In this document: piece after piece, positions 1 through 9,098 of the stretch
Layout of the letters: the number at the start of each line of letters is the position of its first letter
Numbering within the stretch: position 1 is the stretch's first letter
NCBI GenBank assembly: GCA_017996175.1
Contig: JAGOHK010000025.1
Location: 1 to 48,785 of the forward strand
Direction of reading: 5' to 3'
From: Leptospiraceae bacterium
Lineage (GTDB): Bacteria > Spirochaetota > Leptospiria > Leptospirales > Leptospiraceae
DNA: 48,785 bases
Notes under the pieces: model-generated
What the model saw: only the letters and a program-made list of their open reading frames with translations
What the model was told of the DNA's origin: nothing
Databases searched by the model: none
Program-made: the position numbers and the translations under genes

Positions 1-112
1 TTCTATCTGTCTCTTCCCAAATTCTAGGTGTAGAGTTAATATTGAGTATCCCCTCTACTTCTAAAATCAGAACCTCGGGTTCGACAAAAGTTTTATAGTC
101 AGCTAAGTTCAT
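1..112 (-). CDS. Partial gene, N-terminus only; possible STAS-type start of an MlaE-like permease
   Basis: An open frame starts with ATG at 112 and runs off the window edge after 37 residues. It begins one base after the stop of the RND pump gene, so it is probably the next gene of the same operon. The peptide contains EVLILEVEGILNI followed by TPRIWEETD, a hydrophobic strand-Gly-strand pattern then a helix. This resembles the start of STAS domains, which also occur at the N-terminus of some MlaE-type lipid ABC permeases. That reading is an inference from a short fragment. The frame itself is convincing because of the coupling and lack of stops; the function is not established. Confidence 0.5.
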   Translation of the reverse strand, partial: MNLADYKTFVEPEVLILEVEGILNINSTPRIWEETDR

Positions 113-113
113 A

Positions 114-3100
114 TCATTCAATATCTACAGGTTTTCTTTTTTCTTTCTTTTTAGAGGAAGGTTTTTTATCTTCCCCCAATTCTTTTTTTTCTTCCGAAAT
201 TTTATTTTCTAACTCAGGTAAATAACCAGCCATTGGAATAGTAACCCCATCTACTTCATGAAAATCAGGAGAGGTGTCTTTTAGTAAATACTCCATTGCA
301 ATTGGTAAAAGTAACCTGGAAAGTAAAGTTGCCACAAGCACCCCACCAATTACTACAGTTGCTAGTGGTCTTTGTACCTCAGCACCTGCATTCGAAGAAA
401 TTGCCATCGGAATAAAACCTATGGCGGCTATCGTCTCGGTTGTCATAATCGGACGAAGAGAGAGTATCGAGGCTTTAACAACTGCCTGGGAAAGCCGAAT
501 TCCTTCTTCCAACTGCTCTCTAAGTACAGAAGCATAGACTACTCCGTTTAACACCGCGATACCGCTCACTGCAATAAACCCAACACCGGCTGGAATACTA
601 AAAGGCAAACCTCTTAGAACAAGACTTAAAATTCCACCTGAAACAGCTAAAGGAACAACCATAAATACACCAATCGCATAACGAACACTTCCAAACGCAG
701 CAATCAACATAGAAAAAATAATGACCATCGCAATTGGAACAACAAGGGCTAATCGGTTTTTGGCGCGGGTGAAATTTTCAAACTGCCCTCCCCACTCAAC
801 GTAATACCCTTCCGGCAAACTAGAAGTAACCTTTGTGGTTTTTTCTTTTGCTTCATTGATATAACTTACAAGGTCACGTCCGCGAATATTCACTTCCACA
901 AAAAGTCTTCTTTTAAGAGCCTCTCTCGTAATAGAAGCAGGTCCTTCTTCGATTTTAATATCTGCAATTTGTCCAAGTGGAACTGTATTTCCAAAGGAAG
1001 TCATAACAGGAATATTTTCTATAAATTCAATTTCTCTAAAATCTACATCTAATCTCACAACCAGATCAAAACGTTTTAATCCTTCAAATACCTTACCAGC
1101 ATTGCGACCAATACGCAGAGTTTCTACTATGTCTAACATCTCGTTAGCCGACACTCCATAACGTGCCATCTTAGCTCTATTTGCTTTGATTTCGAGTAAT
1201 GGAAGTCCGAGAACTCGCTGGACTCGTAAGTCTCCAGTTCCTTGAATTCCTTTCAAAACTTCCGCAAGACTCTCTCCAATTTTTTTTAGTTGAACTAGAT
1301 CGTCTCCGTAAACTTTAATTACTATATCTGCTTTTGAACCGGCTAATAATGCATTTACCCTATTTTCAATTGGTTGCGACATACTGATATAACTCGAAGG
1401 AACGCTGGATAGAATTTTATCTTTCATGATAGTCATGAGGGCTTCTCTATCTTTTGCGGTAGTCCACTCTTTTTTGTCTTTGAGTTTAATCATCATCTCC
1501 CCCTCGTCAGTTCCCACTGGCTCGGCGGCAGACTCCCCTCTCCCTGTTTTGGAGACAGCACTAATGACTTCAGGAAATCCTAAAAGTATTTTTTCGATTT
1601 CAGTATTTAAATCTCTAGAATGATTAATGGATGTGGAAGGAAGTCGTTTAACGTCTATATTTAACTCGCCTTCATCAATTCTAGGTAAAAATTCAGCCCC
1701 CAGAGTCATTCCGGCAATCAGAGAAAATACAAATACTCCAATAGAAATTAATACCACTTGTTTTCGTTTTGTGAGTCCATAATTCAAAAATATTTTATAT
1801 TTCTCTTCCAGTACATCCCAGTAATGACTATGATGAAATTCTGGATTTTCAAATAAGTAAGATACTCCAGCCGGAAAAGTAGTAAGGGAAAATAAAAGTG
1901 CCGCAGCGAGCGCCAAAGCAACCGTAATCGCCATCGGACGAAACATCCTGCCTTCCACTCCCTCGAGTACCATCAGGGGTAAATAAACTAACATGATAAT
2001 CGCAACCGAAAAAGCAGCAGCACGGGCAACTCGAATGCAGCTACTCTGAATTAGCTCCACAGATCGAATTCGCTTTTCTGCATCGTCTAGGCTATCAGGA
2101 AACAAAGAACGTTTAGCAATAAACCCAGCCATAACAGATTCCAACATTACAATAGGTCCATCTACCAGAAGTCCAAAGTCAAGAGCCCCCAGACTCATGA
2201 GGTTACCTACAACACCGATTTGCCGCATGAATATAACTGCGATTAACATAGAAATTGGAATGGCTGAAGCGACTAACGCACCGCCCTTAACGGTACCAAG
2301 GGAAACAATCAAAGCAACAAAAACTAAAACAGCTCCCTCTGCCAAGTTGATAAATACAGTTTTTAGAGCTCGATTGATGAATTCAGACCTATCGTAATAA
2401 GGCTCAATCTTCATTCCCTCAGGAAGTTCTTTTTTTAATTCCTCTACTCTATCCTTAATGACCTGCACAACTTCACGGGAATTTTCCCCGATTAACATCA
2501 TCACAGTGCCACTCACTACCTCACCCTGTCCACCCTTAGTAGCAAGACCAAACCGAATAGAAGGACCAATTTTCAAAGTAGCGATATTTCCAAGTAAAAG
2601 AGGAGTTCCATCTTTTTCTGTTTGGATGGCAGTGTTTGCAAGTTCTTCCAGAGATTTGAACTGTCCTTCTCCTCGAATTACAATCTGCTCATTTCCTTTC
2701 ATCACATATCCGCCACCTGCGTTGCGGTTAACTTCCTGTAGCCGGTCAAGTAAATCAGAAAAAGTAATATTATGAGAAGCAAGTCTTCTTGGATCAATTA
2801 GAATTTGATATTGCCTGACCTCTCCACCCATGGTATTTACATCAATTACACCGGGGAGAGCTTTAATTTTTTTGGATAATTCCCAATCCATATAAGTTCT
2901 AAGCTCCATAGGACTATGCCTATCAGAGGTTAACACAAACTCATAAATATCCCCGAGACCTGTGGCTACTGGCGATAAACCCGGAGTTCCGTACCCGGGT
3001 GGAATTTCATTTTCTACATCCTTTAGTCTTTCATTGATTAATTGTCTTGCAAACCAAATATTTACATGATCTTTAAATACAATGGTAACACTACTCACAC

Positions 3101-3365
3101 CGGTCCTAGAAATAGAACGAATTTCTTCCACATTAGGAAGACCAGTCATTGCAATTTCTACAGGATAAGTAATGAACTGCTCTACTTCAATGGGAGATAG
3201 TCCGGGAGAGGGGGTAACGACGGATACCTGCACGTTCGTAACATCCGGAACTGCATCCACCGAAAGATGAATTGCGTTATAAAGTCCAATAAGAGAAATA
3301 ATCGCAGTAATGATAATCACCGCAAATCGTTTTCGAATGGAAAATGCAATAAGAGATTCAATCAT
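114..3365 (-). CDS. czcA: Heavy-metal efflux RND pump, CzcA/CusA family
   Basis: Inner-membrane proton/metal antiporter of a tripartite efflux complex. The 1083 residues match the usual family length of about 1040, plus a Lys-rich C-terminal tail. The N-terminus is the classic RND start: a membrane helix, then the stretch with [11 protein letters not shown] and the GLSPIEVEQ loop. Membrane helix 4 carries the proton-relay motif [16 protein letters not shown], with acidic residues at about D396, D402 and E409 as in CzcA-type pumps. A second half repeats the TM/periplasmic layout. The metal cannot be read with confidence; the QPIENR segment near residue 665 is common to heavy-metal (HME) members. 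It overlaps the fusion-protein gene upstream by 4 bp (ATGA), indicating translational coupling. Confidence 0.95.
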   Translation of the reverse strand: MIESLIAFSIRKRFAVIIITAIISLIGLYNAIHLSVDAVPDVTNVQVSVVTPSPGLSPIEVEQFITYPVEIAMTGLPNVEEIRSISRTGVSSVTIVFKDHVNIWFARQLINERLKDVENEIPPGYGTPGLSPVATGLGDIYEFVLTSDRHSPMELRTYMDWELSKKIKALPGVIDVNTMGGEVRQYQILIDPRRLASHNITFSDLLDRLQEVNRNAGGGYVMKGNEQIVIRGEGQFKSLEELANTAIQTEKDGTPLLLGNIATLKIGPSIRFGLATKGGQGEVVSGTVMMLIGENSREVVQVIKDRVEELKKELPEGMKIEPYYDRSEFINRALKTVFINLAEGAVLVFVALIVSLGTVKGGALVASAIPISMLIAVIFMRQIGVVGNLMSLGALDFGLLVDGPIVMLESVMAGFIAKRSLFPDSLDDAEKRIRSVELIQSSCIRVARAAAFSVAIIMLVYLPLMVLEGVEGRMFRPMAITVALALAAALLFSLTTFPAGVSYLFENPEFHHSHYWDVLEEKYKIFLNYGLTKRKQVVLISIGVFVFSLIAGMTLGAEFLPRIDEGELNIDVKRLPSTSINHSRDLNTEIEKILLGFPEVISAVSKTGRGESAAEPVGTDEGEMMIKLKDKKEWTTAKDREALMTIMKDKILSSVPSSYISMSQPIENRVNALLAGSKADIVIKVYGDDLVQLKKIGESLAEVLKGIQGTGDLRVQRVLGLPLLEIKANRAKMARYGVSANEMLDIVETLRIGRNAGKVFEGLKRFDLVVRLDVDFREIEFIENIPVMTSFGNTVPLGQIADIKIEEGPASITREALKRRLFVEVNIRGRDLVSYINEAKEKTTKVTSSLPEGYYVEWGGQFENFTRAKNRLALVVPIAMVIIFSMLIAAFGSVRYAIGVFMVVPLAVSGGILSLVLRGLPFSIPAGVGFIAVSGIAVLNGVVYASVLREQLEEGIRLSQAVVKASILSLRPIMTTETIAAIGFIPMAISSNAGAEVQRPLATVVIGGVLVATLLSRLLLPIAMEYLLKDTSPDFHEVDGVTIPMAGYLPELENKISEEKKELGEDKKPSSKKKEKRKPVDIE

Positions 3366-4561
3366 TTTAAATACTCACTTTTTAAAACGAACGAACCTTC
3401 CGCTACTACATTTCTCTCTTGCGGAATTCCTGATTTAATTTCAATATCATCATCAATAGCGTCTCCAGTCACTACTTCCTTTGCCTCAAAAGACCCATCA
3501 GGATTTACCAAAAACACAATCGACTTACCTTCAATTTTATGAACTGCTTCTCCGGGGACAACCATGATTTTGCGCGATTTACTTTCGGAGATAAGTCCTT
3601 GTACTTTTGCGCTGATTGTTTGTCCGGGTTTTAGCTTAGATTCCGCGTTGTTTACTTCCAAACGGATTTCCGCTGTATGTTTCACTTGATCAATTACTTC
3701 ACTTACATGGGCAACTACTGCCTTAACTGTCTCTGGCTTTTCTCCCAGAGTATAGACCGTTGCCTCTGCATCAATTTTGACTGAATATAAATCTTTTTCA
3801 TAAACATCGAGTAAAATCCAGAGTTTGCGAAGGTCGGCAACAACAAAAAGATTCTCTTCATGATTTACTGCTTGTCCATTGATTGCTTTTCTATCTGTTA
3901 CAGTTCCGTTAATGGGGCTACGAATAATTAGCCCTTGTTGCTTTTGAGATCCCGAATCTAGATTTTGAATTTCTTGTTTGGATAGTCCAAAAATTTCGAG
4001 AGTATTATAACTAGTTTCCATTTCTGTTTTTACAGTTTTGTATTCCATATTCGCAATTTCAAACTCACGAGCAGAAATAATTTTTTTTTCAAAGAGTTCA
4101 TTTGCCCTCTGCGCTTGAACTTTGAGAGCATCCAGACGAACTTTAGATTTGAGATAAGCAGACTGGGCATTACTTAATTCTACAGAAGAAATCGCAGCCA
4201 GTGGGCTTCCAGCTCTAACGTGATCTCCTTCTTTTACAAAAACGGCAGTAATTCTTCCTGTTACACGAGAGCCTACATTGGCAAGATTTTCTAGATCATA
4301 AGAAACTTTACCCGGTAAAATAATCTCTTCATAAAATCCTCTCTCTCTCAGTTTCACATAAGATAGTGGATGTGATTTTAAAATATCTTCTGGAATAAAT
4401 ATTTTTTTATTTTTAGTTTCCTCTACAACCTCTGATTTAGCTGGCTTTGATGTGACCTTCTGGTAAATCATGAATAGCCCCACAATGACAACTAAAATTG
4501 CAAGATACCAATATTTATTTATATTTTTTCCGAATTCGATTAATTTTTCTCGTTTACTCAT
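3362..4561 (-). CDS. czcB: Efflux RND periplasmic adaptor (membrane-fusion protein), CzcB/CusB-like
   Basis: Periplasmic adaptor that links the RND pump to the outer-membrane channel. One N-terminal membrane anchor lies at about residues 15-33. A biotinyl-lipoyl-like half motif ([17 protein letters not shown]) at about 100-115 is followed by an alpha-hairpin rich in Lys/Glu at about 130-185 and the returning lipoyl half ([11 protein letters not shown]). Beta-barrel and membrane-proximal domains follow, with [12 protein letters not shown]. The length of 399 residues is normal for the family. It overlaps the outer-membrane factor gene by 8 bp and the pump gene by 4 bp, so all three are made together. 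No His-rich metal-binding segment of the classic CzcB type is visible, so the metal specificity is open. Confidence 0.92.
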   Translation of the reverse strand: MSKREKLIEFGKNINKYWYLAILVVIVGLFMIYQKVTSKPAKSEVVEETKNKKIFIPEDILKSHPLSYVKLRERGFYEEIILPGKVSYDLENLANVGSRVTGRITAVFVKEGDHVRAGSPLAAISSVELSNAQSAYLKSKVRLDALKVQAQRANELFEKKIISAREFEIANMEYKTVKTEMETSYNTLEIFGLSKQEIQNLDSGSQKQQGLIIRSPINGTVTDRKAINGQAVNHEENLFVVADLRKLWILLDVYEKDLYSVKIDAEATVYTLGEKPETVKAVVAHVSEVIDQVKHTAEIRLEVNNAESKLKPGQTISAKVQGLISESKSRKIMVVPGEAVHKIEGKSIVFLVNPDGSFEAKEVVTGDAIDDDIEIKSGIPQERNVVAEGSFVLKSEYLK

Positions 4562-6008
4562 TTACATTCCCCAATTTACCTATTGCCGCTCGAAATACTT
4601 CAATTGAATTATAATACAGATATAATTGTTCATAGTATCCTCTTAGTACGGTAAGGTAGTTTTTTTCTGCTTCCAAAAATGTTACAAGATTCGATGCACC
4701 CCTGATATAAGCAAGGCGATACTTTTCCTGAACATCTTTATTTTTATCTAAAAGTTTAATCTCGCGGTAATTCGAAAGTAACTCCTCTCTAGAGTTTACT
4801 TCTCGTAATGCGGCACGAATTTCTGAGTAGATTTGTTTACGTTTAGATTCAACTTCTAACTGACTCTTTTTGTAATTTTCTTCGGCTTTCAAAATTTCAC
4901 CCTGGTTTCGGTCGAAGATTTTTAAAGGTACACTTGCGAATACTCCCGCATACTGCTCATTACCCTTCAAACGAACTTCTCCACCAAAATTTACGAAAGG
5001 AGTATAACCTTCTTTTTTTCGTAGATCAATGGCAAGTTTATTTTGCACTGCTCTAGATTTTAAAGCTTGTAAATCAGGTCGATCTTCAATGTTGAAGTTA
5101 TTTAGATTTAACCCTAACTCTTCTGTGGTAAAGTATTTTAGATTTCCTTTGAAATTTAAAATACGATTGCTCGGTGCAATTCCAATTAGAAAACGTAACT
5201 CTTTAGCAATTTGAGCACGGAGTATATCCGCATCTTTATAATCCTTTTCAATTCGAATTCTCTCTAGTTGTAAACGATCATACTCCAATACCGCAATATC
5301 ACCCTTATCCGCACGAAATTTATTTAACTCCAAAAGATCTTTGTAGTTTTCATAAAATTCTTTTTGAAAGTCGATGAGCTCCGTTATATAGAGATGTAAC
5401 CAGTAATTTTGTCTGAGTCTCAGTCTAAATAACCTATCAAAATCAGCGAATTGTGCAATCTGAGCATGAAAACCCTGGCTTGCCACTTTCATTTTTTGAT
5501 TTCGAATAATTCCAAAATCAGTCTCCCAAGAAACAGAAGGGGCAATTTCTGGTAATCCCCCAGCTCCACCGGGAATCTGTTGTTGAAAAACTTGGAATCC
5601 ACCCCCACTAGTTCCTGCCGTAACACCATAATTGGTTCCGGTCTCACGGATATTCATGGGAATAAATTGCTGTTGGTAAGCAACCACCGGATTTCGATAA
5701 AGTGCTGCTGTAATTAAATCACCACGCGCAATTCCTATATTTTGTTTTTCGGCGAGGTAAAGAGGATTATTCGCAATCGAGTATGCTTCAATCTCTTCCA
5801 AACTCCAAGTTTGGATTTTTTTTTCGATATCACTATAATCTTCTGCTGAATATAAATCTTTAGGAATAGAGATTACATCTTTCTTAATTTCCAATTCCGA
5901 TTCTTTATTTACCGCAGTAGGGGTTAACTTAGGATTAACCACTGTCTTAGTAGACTGCGAAAATAAAGAAATAGAAAAAAATAAAAGTAGAATGAAGATA
6001 ACCTTCAT
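4554..6008 (-). CDS. czcC: Outer-membrane efflux factor, TolC/CzcC family
   Basis: Outer-membrane channel subunit of the tripartite efflux system. The start is set at ATG 6008 because it gives a clean signal peptide (MKVIFILLLFFSISLFS) and lies one base after the pyrophosphatase stop. A longer reading to 6113 would run inside that gene. The mature protein shows two long Leu/Lys/Glu-rich helical regions typical of the OEP repeat: at about 95-270, including NPLYLAEKQNIGIARGDL, and at about 330-475, ending with LVTFLEAEKNYLTVLRGY. A Gly/Gln-rich insert at about 135-165 is unusual. The length of 484 residues is typical. The gene order (channel-adaptor-pump) matches czcCBA operons. Confidence 0.88.
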   Translation of the reverse strand: MKVIFILLLFFSISLFSQSTKTVVNPKLTPTAVNKESELEIKKDVISIPKDLYSAEDYSDIEKKIQTWSLEEIEAYSIANNPLYLAEKQNIGIARGDLITAALYRNPVVAYQQQFIPMNIRETGTNYGVTAGTSGGGFQVFQQQIPGGAGGLPEIAPSVSWETDFGIIRNQKMKVASQGFHAQIAQFADFDRLFRLRLRQNYWLHLYITELIDFQKEFYENYKDLLELNKFRADKGDIAVLEYDRLQLERIRIEKDYKDADILRAQIAKELRFLIGIAPSNRILNFKGNLKYFTTEELGLNLNNFNIEDRPDLQALKSRAVQNKLAIDLRKKEGYTPFVNFGGEVRLKGNEQYAGVFASVPLKIFDRNQGEILKAEENYKKSQLEVESKRKQIYSEIRAALREVNSREELLSNYREIKLLDKNKDVQEKYRLAYIRGASNLVTFLEAEKNYLTVLRGYYEQLYLYYNSIEVFRAAIGKLGNVNE

Positions 6009-6009
6009 T

Positions 6010-6636
6010 CTACTTCGTGAATTTGTCTTTGTAGTCTTGTAGAGAAATTTGAATAATTTGTTTTGCTTCTTGTGCACCATAAACTCCTGTAATTTCGACT
6101 GAGGGGGGATCACTTTGGTCTGGCATTACTTTGTAAGTTAAAAAATAATGTTTTAACTTATTAATTAAGTCTGCGGGGCAATGATGAATATCCTGCATAT
6201 GACCAAAGATCGAATCTCCTTTTAAGATTGCGATAATTTTGTCGTCAGCTTCATTCTTATCAATCATTCGCATTCCACCAATCGGCACCACACTCATCAA
6301 AATATTTCCGTGTGTGATTGCACTAGAGGTTAATACGCATATATCTAAGGGATCTCCATCGCCTTCAATGTCTTTTTTGCCAGTTTTATCCATACAAAAC
6401 TTTGCAACTTTTTCGCCGCAAAAAGTCTGTGGGATAAATCCATACAAAGAAGGACAGTGATTGGAATATTTCTGTGGACGATCTAGACGAATATAGCCTG
6501 ATTTTTTATCCACTTCGTATTTCACTGTATCCGTTGGAAGCATTTCGATAAATGCATCCACTTCATCTGGAACTTTCGCACCGGGAGAAATTCCATGCCA
6601 AGGGTGTAGAACGTAATCTGATTTTATCTTACTCAT
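6010..6636 (-). CDS. ppa: Inorganic pyrophosphatase, family I
   Basis: Hydrolyses pyrophosphate to phosphate in the cytoplasm, pulling biosynthetic reactions forward. The family I signature is present as EGDGDPLDICVL at about residues 91-102, with metal-binding Asp residues D93, D95 and D98. The DKNEADDKIIAI segment corresponds to the second metal-binding/active-site strand, and the early KYEVDKKSGYIRLDR segment carries the substrate-binding Lys/Arg residues. The 208 residues are slightly longer than the bacterial norm of about 175. The stop codon lies one base before the czcC start, so the enzyme heads the metal-efflux operon. That placement is uncommon. No metal-responsive regulator is seen next to it. 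Confidence 0.94.
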   Translation of the reverse strand: MSKIKSDYVLHPWHGISPGAKVPDEVDAFIEMLPTDTVKYEVDKKSGYIRLDRPQKYSNHCPSLYGFIPQTFCGEKVAKFCMDKTGKKDIEGDGDPLDICVLTSSAITHGNILMSVVPIGGMRMIDKNEADDKIIAILKGDSIFGHMQDIHHCPADLINKLKHYFLTYKVMPDQSDPPSVEITGVYGAQEAKQIIQISLQDYKDKFTK

Positions 6637-6795
6637 AATCGCAAACTAAAACTTTGGACATATTTGTAAATTGAATTTCTTTAAAATTTCTCTCGATTGC
6701 GGTAACTACTCATAGGATTTTTTTAGAAAATAGATATAAATAAAATTTATAGGGGAAAACTCCTATGGAAAATGAGTAAAATATACACAAGCTAC

Positions 6796-6869
6796 ATTGG
6801 TTTCCGATACAGAAATTTTTTTTAGACAGGATTAACAAGATTTACAGGATAAAAAATCCGAAAACCAAT
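6796..6869. repeat. Intergenic inverted repeat enclosing three 9-bp tandem units
   Basis: Three consecutive 9-bp units (acaggatta, acaagattt, acaggataa) lie at 6826-6852. They are flanked by imperfect inverted arms at 6796-6808 (ATTGGTTTCCGAT) and 6856-6869 (ATCCGAAAACCAAT). The rest of the gap between the pyrophosphatase and the next plus-strand gene (6637-7046) is AT-rich and shows no convincing gene. The element looks like a dispersed intergenic repeat, but its copy number elsewhere cannot be judged here. Confidence 0.55.
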
Positions 6870-7046
6870 CTGTTCTGAGTATATCTATTTACATAACGCA
6901 AATAATAGGAATGGAATTGCTGCTCTGATTTCAAGTTTATGAAAAAACTCAGATTTTTTTTAACTACTCTATGTTTTTCCTACAGAAGGTTTTTGAAATG
7001 TGCGATTTTCTATGAAGATCCGCCAAATGAATATGAGGTCAGCAAA

Positions 7047-7331
7047 ATGTATAAACAAATTGAACCAAAAGATTGGGAAACTTGGACAATAGAGCAAAAA
7101 AATTTCATCTCTGAATGGGAAGGAAAGGTAGTCGATTCAAAAAACTATTCAGGAAAAAAATGGGAGATTGGCAAAGCTAGACCCGAATATGGTGAAATTT
7201 GTAAAACTTGTAGTTTCCAATATTGCTTTTATGCCGAGCCTCGCAATTGGTCTTTAGGTGATTCAGATGTTTGGAATCTAATGAAATGCGCGAATGTAAA
7301 TTGCGGCAAACAGTTCGAATCCTGTTTGTGA
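7047..7331 (+). CDS. Small hypothetical protein with Cys-pair, zinc-ribbon-like pattern
   Basis: I do not recognise a named family. The start at 7047 is chosen because GAGGT lies 7 bases upstream; an in-frame ATG at 6939 would add 36 basic, hydrophobic residues but has no good ribosome-binding site. The 94-residue product contains ICKTCSFQYC and later KCANVNCGKQF and a terminal Cys: two paired-Cys knuckles separated by about 20 residues, which suggests a zinc ribbon. There is no signal peptide or membrane segment from this start. It stands alone between AT-rich gaps. Metal binding is inferred from Cys spacing only. Confidence 0.55.
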   Translation: MYKQIEPKDWETWTIEQKNFISEWEGKVVDSKNYSGKKWEIGKARPEYGEICKTCSFQYCFYAEPRNWSLGDSDVWNLMKCANVNCGKQFESCL

Positions 7332-7480
7332 TTGGGGTATAGCAGGTTTCTCGTTCTCTCCCTCCCTAATTCCTATACACTTCCTTTTAGTTACGGATAC
7401 AAAAGGTATACACTGACTTTGCGCTAGAATATTTTTTAAAGTTTCCTTTAGCCGCTCACGAAGATTTAAAATAAAACTAA

Positions 7481-7500
7481 ATATTTCTTTAGAGAAATAT
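7481..7500 (+). promoter_or_regulatory. Short AT-rich hairpin upstream of the Deg protease gene
   Basis: ATATTTCT (7481-7488) and AGAAATAT (7493-7500) form a perfect 8-bp stem with a 4-base loop, about 100 bases before the protease start. It could be a terminator remnant of the upstream gene or an operator. No recognisable heat-shock operator such as CIRCE was found in this gap. A chance AT-rich palindrome cannot be excluded. Confidence 0.25.
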
Positions 7501-7597
7501 AAAAAAAATTCCTATTTCCGAAAAGAAAATTTCTAAGAATTGGGAACTTTTGAAACTTTTGTCATTTCTAATAAATGAAAATATAGGAGGTAATTTT

Positions 7598-8752
7598 ATG
7601 AAATACAAACCGAAAACATTTTTCATTTCTTTTTTACTAATTTTATTTGGGACATTTCTTTCCCCCCTTTTCTATTGCGTAGATGCAAATAGAAATAGTC
7701 TAGCCTTAAACGCGAAAACAGAAGTAAACCCAACACCCGCAACCAACCAAGCTGTTGGATTACAATCCGCTTTTAACGAAGTATTCGAAAAAACAGCAGA
7801 TAGTGTAGTATCTATCGCAACTGAAAAAACTGTAAATATTCAAATGAATCCTTTTATGGATCCATTCGGAGGCGAACATCCATTTTTCGGACAACAACGG
7901 GGGAAGGGAAAAGCATACAAACAAAAACAAACTGGACTTGGTTCTGGAATTATTTTAAATAAAGAAGGATACATCCTAACGAACGAACATGTTGTTCATG
8001 AGACGGACAAACTCCATGTTAAACTAAGAAATAAAAAATCCTACGAAGCAGAAATTGTGGGAGCAGATCCTGTTTCCGATATTGCCGTTTTAAGAATCAA
8101 AGGAGCAAAAGACTTAACTCCAATTGACTTGGGTGATTCTTCTAAAGTAAAAGTAGGAGACTGGGCAATCGCGATTGGCGCTCCCCTTGGTTATGAACAT
8201 TCTTTTACAGTTGGAGTGGTAAGTGGAATCGGGCGAGGTGGAATTGATTCTTCTGGTGTAAGTTATATTCAAACTGACGCCGCCATCAACCAGGGAAACA
8301 GTGGCGGACCTTTGCTAGATATTTATGGCAGGGTAATCGGAATTAACCGTATGATTGTTTCTCCTAGCGGTGGTTCGATTGGAATCGGATTTGCTATTCC
8401 TATCAACGAAGCCAAAAATATCGCCGAGGAAATTAAATCCAATGGAAAGATCAAACGTCCCTGGGTAGGTATAGCGTTAGGCGCAATAGATGAGGAAGCG
8501 AAACAAGAACTAAAACTTTCTTCCACCGAAGGTGCAATCATCCAACAAATATATGGAGATTCTCCAGCCGCTGAGGCAAGACTGGAACTCATGGATGTAA
8601 TTACTCAAATTGATAATGAAAAAATCAAAACTCCTGACGATGTGGTCAGCTATGTTCGTAAAAGCAAAGTTGGCGACAAACTGACATTTACCGTCACTCG
8701 CAAAGGAAAAGAAGTGAAATCCATTGTGAAAATCAAAGAACGACCCCAGTAA
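7598..8752 (+). CDS. HtrA/Deg-family periplasmic serine protease with one PDZ domain
   Basis: Envelope quality-control protease. The start at 7598 is fixed by a near-perfect AGGAGGT six bases upstream; an in-frame ATG at 7550 lacks one. Residues 1-28 form a signal sequence or anchor. The chymotrypsin-fold domain carries the catalytic triad in its family contexts: His131 in ILTNEHVVH, Asp161 in DPVSDIAVL and Ser235 in NQGNSGGPL. One PDZ domain follows at about 288-380, starting RPWVGIALG. With a single PDZ domain and 384 residues it resembles DegS/DegQ-like or HtrA spirochaetal proteases rather than two-PDZ DegP. The segment before the triad is Met/Phe/Gly-rich (QMNPFMDPFGGE), the usual LA-loop region. 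It appears monocistronic. Confidence 0.93.
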   Translation: MKYKPKTFFISFLLILFGTFLSPLFYCVDANRNSLALNAKTEVNPTPATNQAVGLQSAFNEVFEKTADSVVSIATEKTVNIQMNPFMDPFGGEHPFFGQQRGKGKAYKQKQTGLGSGIILNKEGYILTNEHVVHETDKLHVKLRNKKSYEAEIVGADPVSDIAVLRIKGAKDLTPIDLGDSSKVKVGDWAIAIGAPLGYEHSFTVGVVSGIGRGGIDSSGVSYIQTDAAINQGNSGGPLLDIYGRVIGINRMIVSPSGGSIGIGFAIPINEAKNIAEEIKSNGKIKRPWVGIALGAIDEEAKQELKLSSTEGAIIQQIYGDSPAAEARLELMDVITQIDNEKIKTPDDVVSYVRKSKVGDKLTFTVTRKGKEVKSIVKIKERPQ

Positions 8753-8814
8753 TTTACGAAGATAGTTTGCCATTGAGGATGATGCTCAAGTTAAGGATGG
8801 ACTTTAAAAAAGTC

Positions 8815-8880
8815 GGTCATTGAGCGAAGTCGAAATGCCACTTTTACTATTAGTTGTTACTTCGACTCCGCTCAGTAACC
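8815..8880. repeat. Imperfect 20-bp inverted repeat, REP-like
   Basis: GGTCATTGAGCGAAGTCGAA at 8815-8834 and TTCGACTCCGCTCAGTAACC at 8861-8880 are inverted copies matching at 17 of 20 positions, with a 26-base loop. The element sits in the 346-base gap (8753-9098) between the protease and the cyclase. A related sequence on the other strand is present near 26754-26790 (GAGC, GCGAAG and GTCGAA blocks). The sequence type looks like a dispersed palindromic element. It could also act as a transcription terminator for the protease gene. Confidence 0.6.
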
Positions 8881-9050
8881 GTCTTAAGTTGACAGCATTA
8901 GGCTATGGCTTTTCCACCCATTTGCTTGGTCGCAAATCCAGCATCTTCGTAGACCGGATTTTCGGGGTGACAAAGAGCAGAATTTTCTTACACTGAGTTC
9001 AAGTTATTTTAAGCTTTACAAGAATCAGGACTATGTACTCATTCCCTTAA

Positions 9051-9092
9051 CCTTTAGCTTGGTTTCTTAAAACCGGCTAAAGGAAAAGGGAG
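9051..9092 (+). promoter_or_regulatory. Two-part hairpin directly upstream of the cyclase ribosome-binding site
   Basis: CCTTTAGC (9051-9058) pairs perfectly with GCTAAAGG (9076-9083). Inside it GGTTT (9061-9065) pairs with AAACC (9070-9074) around a 5-base... CTTA-type loop (9066-9069). The stem ends five bases before the GGGAG ribosome-binding site (9088-9092), which is 6 bases from the ATG at 9099. Such a position fits a leader structure that could modulate translation, but no known riboswitch class is recognised. Confidence 0.4.
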
Positions 9093-9098
9093 ATTTAC

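Noticed and set aside
274..2775. Plus-strand open frames inside the RND pump gene
   Set aside because: They are antisense to a well-conserved gene, lack family features and ribosome-binding sites.
6637..7046. tRNA or other known RNA gene in intergenic gaps
   Set aside because: No T-loop GGTTCRANNC with matching acceptor and anticodon arms was found here or in the other gaps; GGTTCGA near 26755 belongs to the REP-like segment.
7550..7597. Longer N-terminus of the Deg protease
   Set aside because: The internal ATG at 7598 has a near-perfect ribosome-binding site and a proper signal sequence; the upstream ATG has neither.
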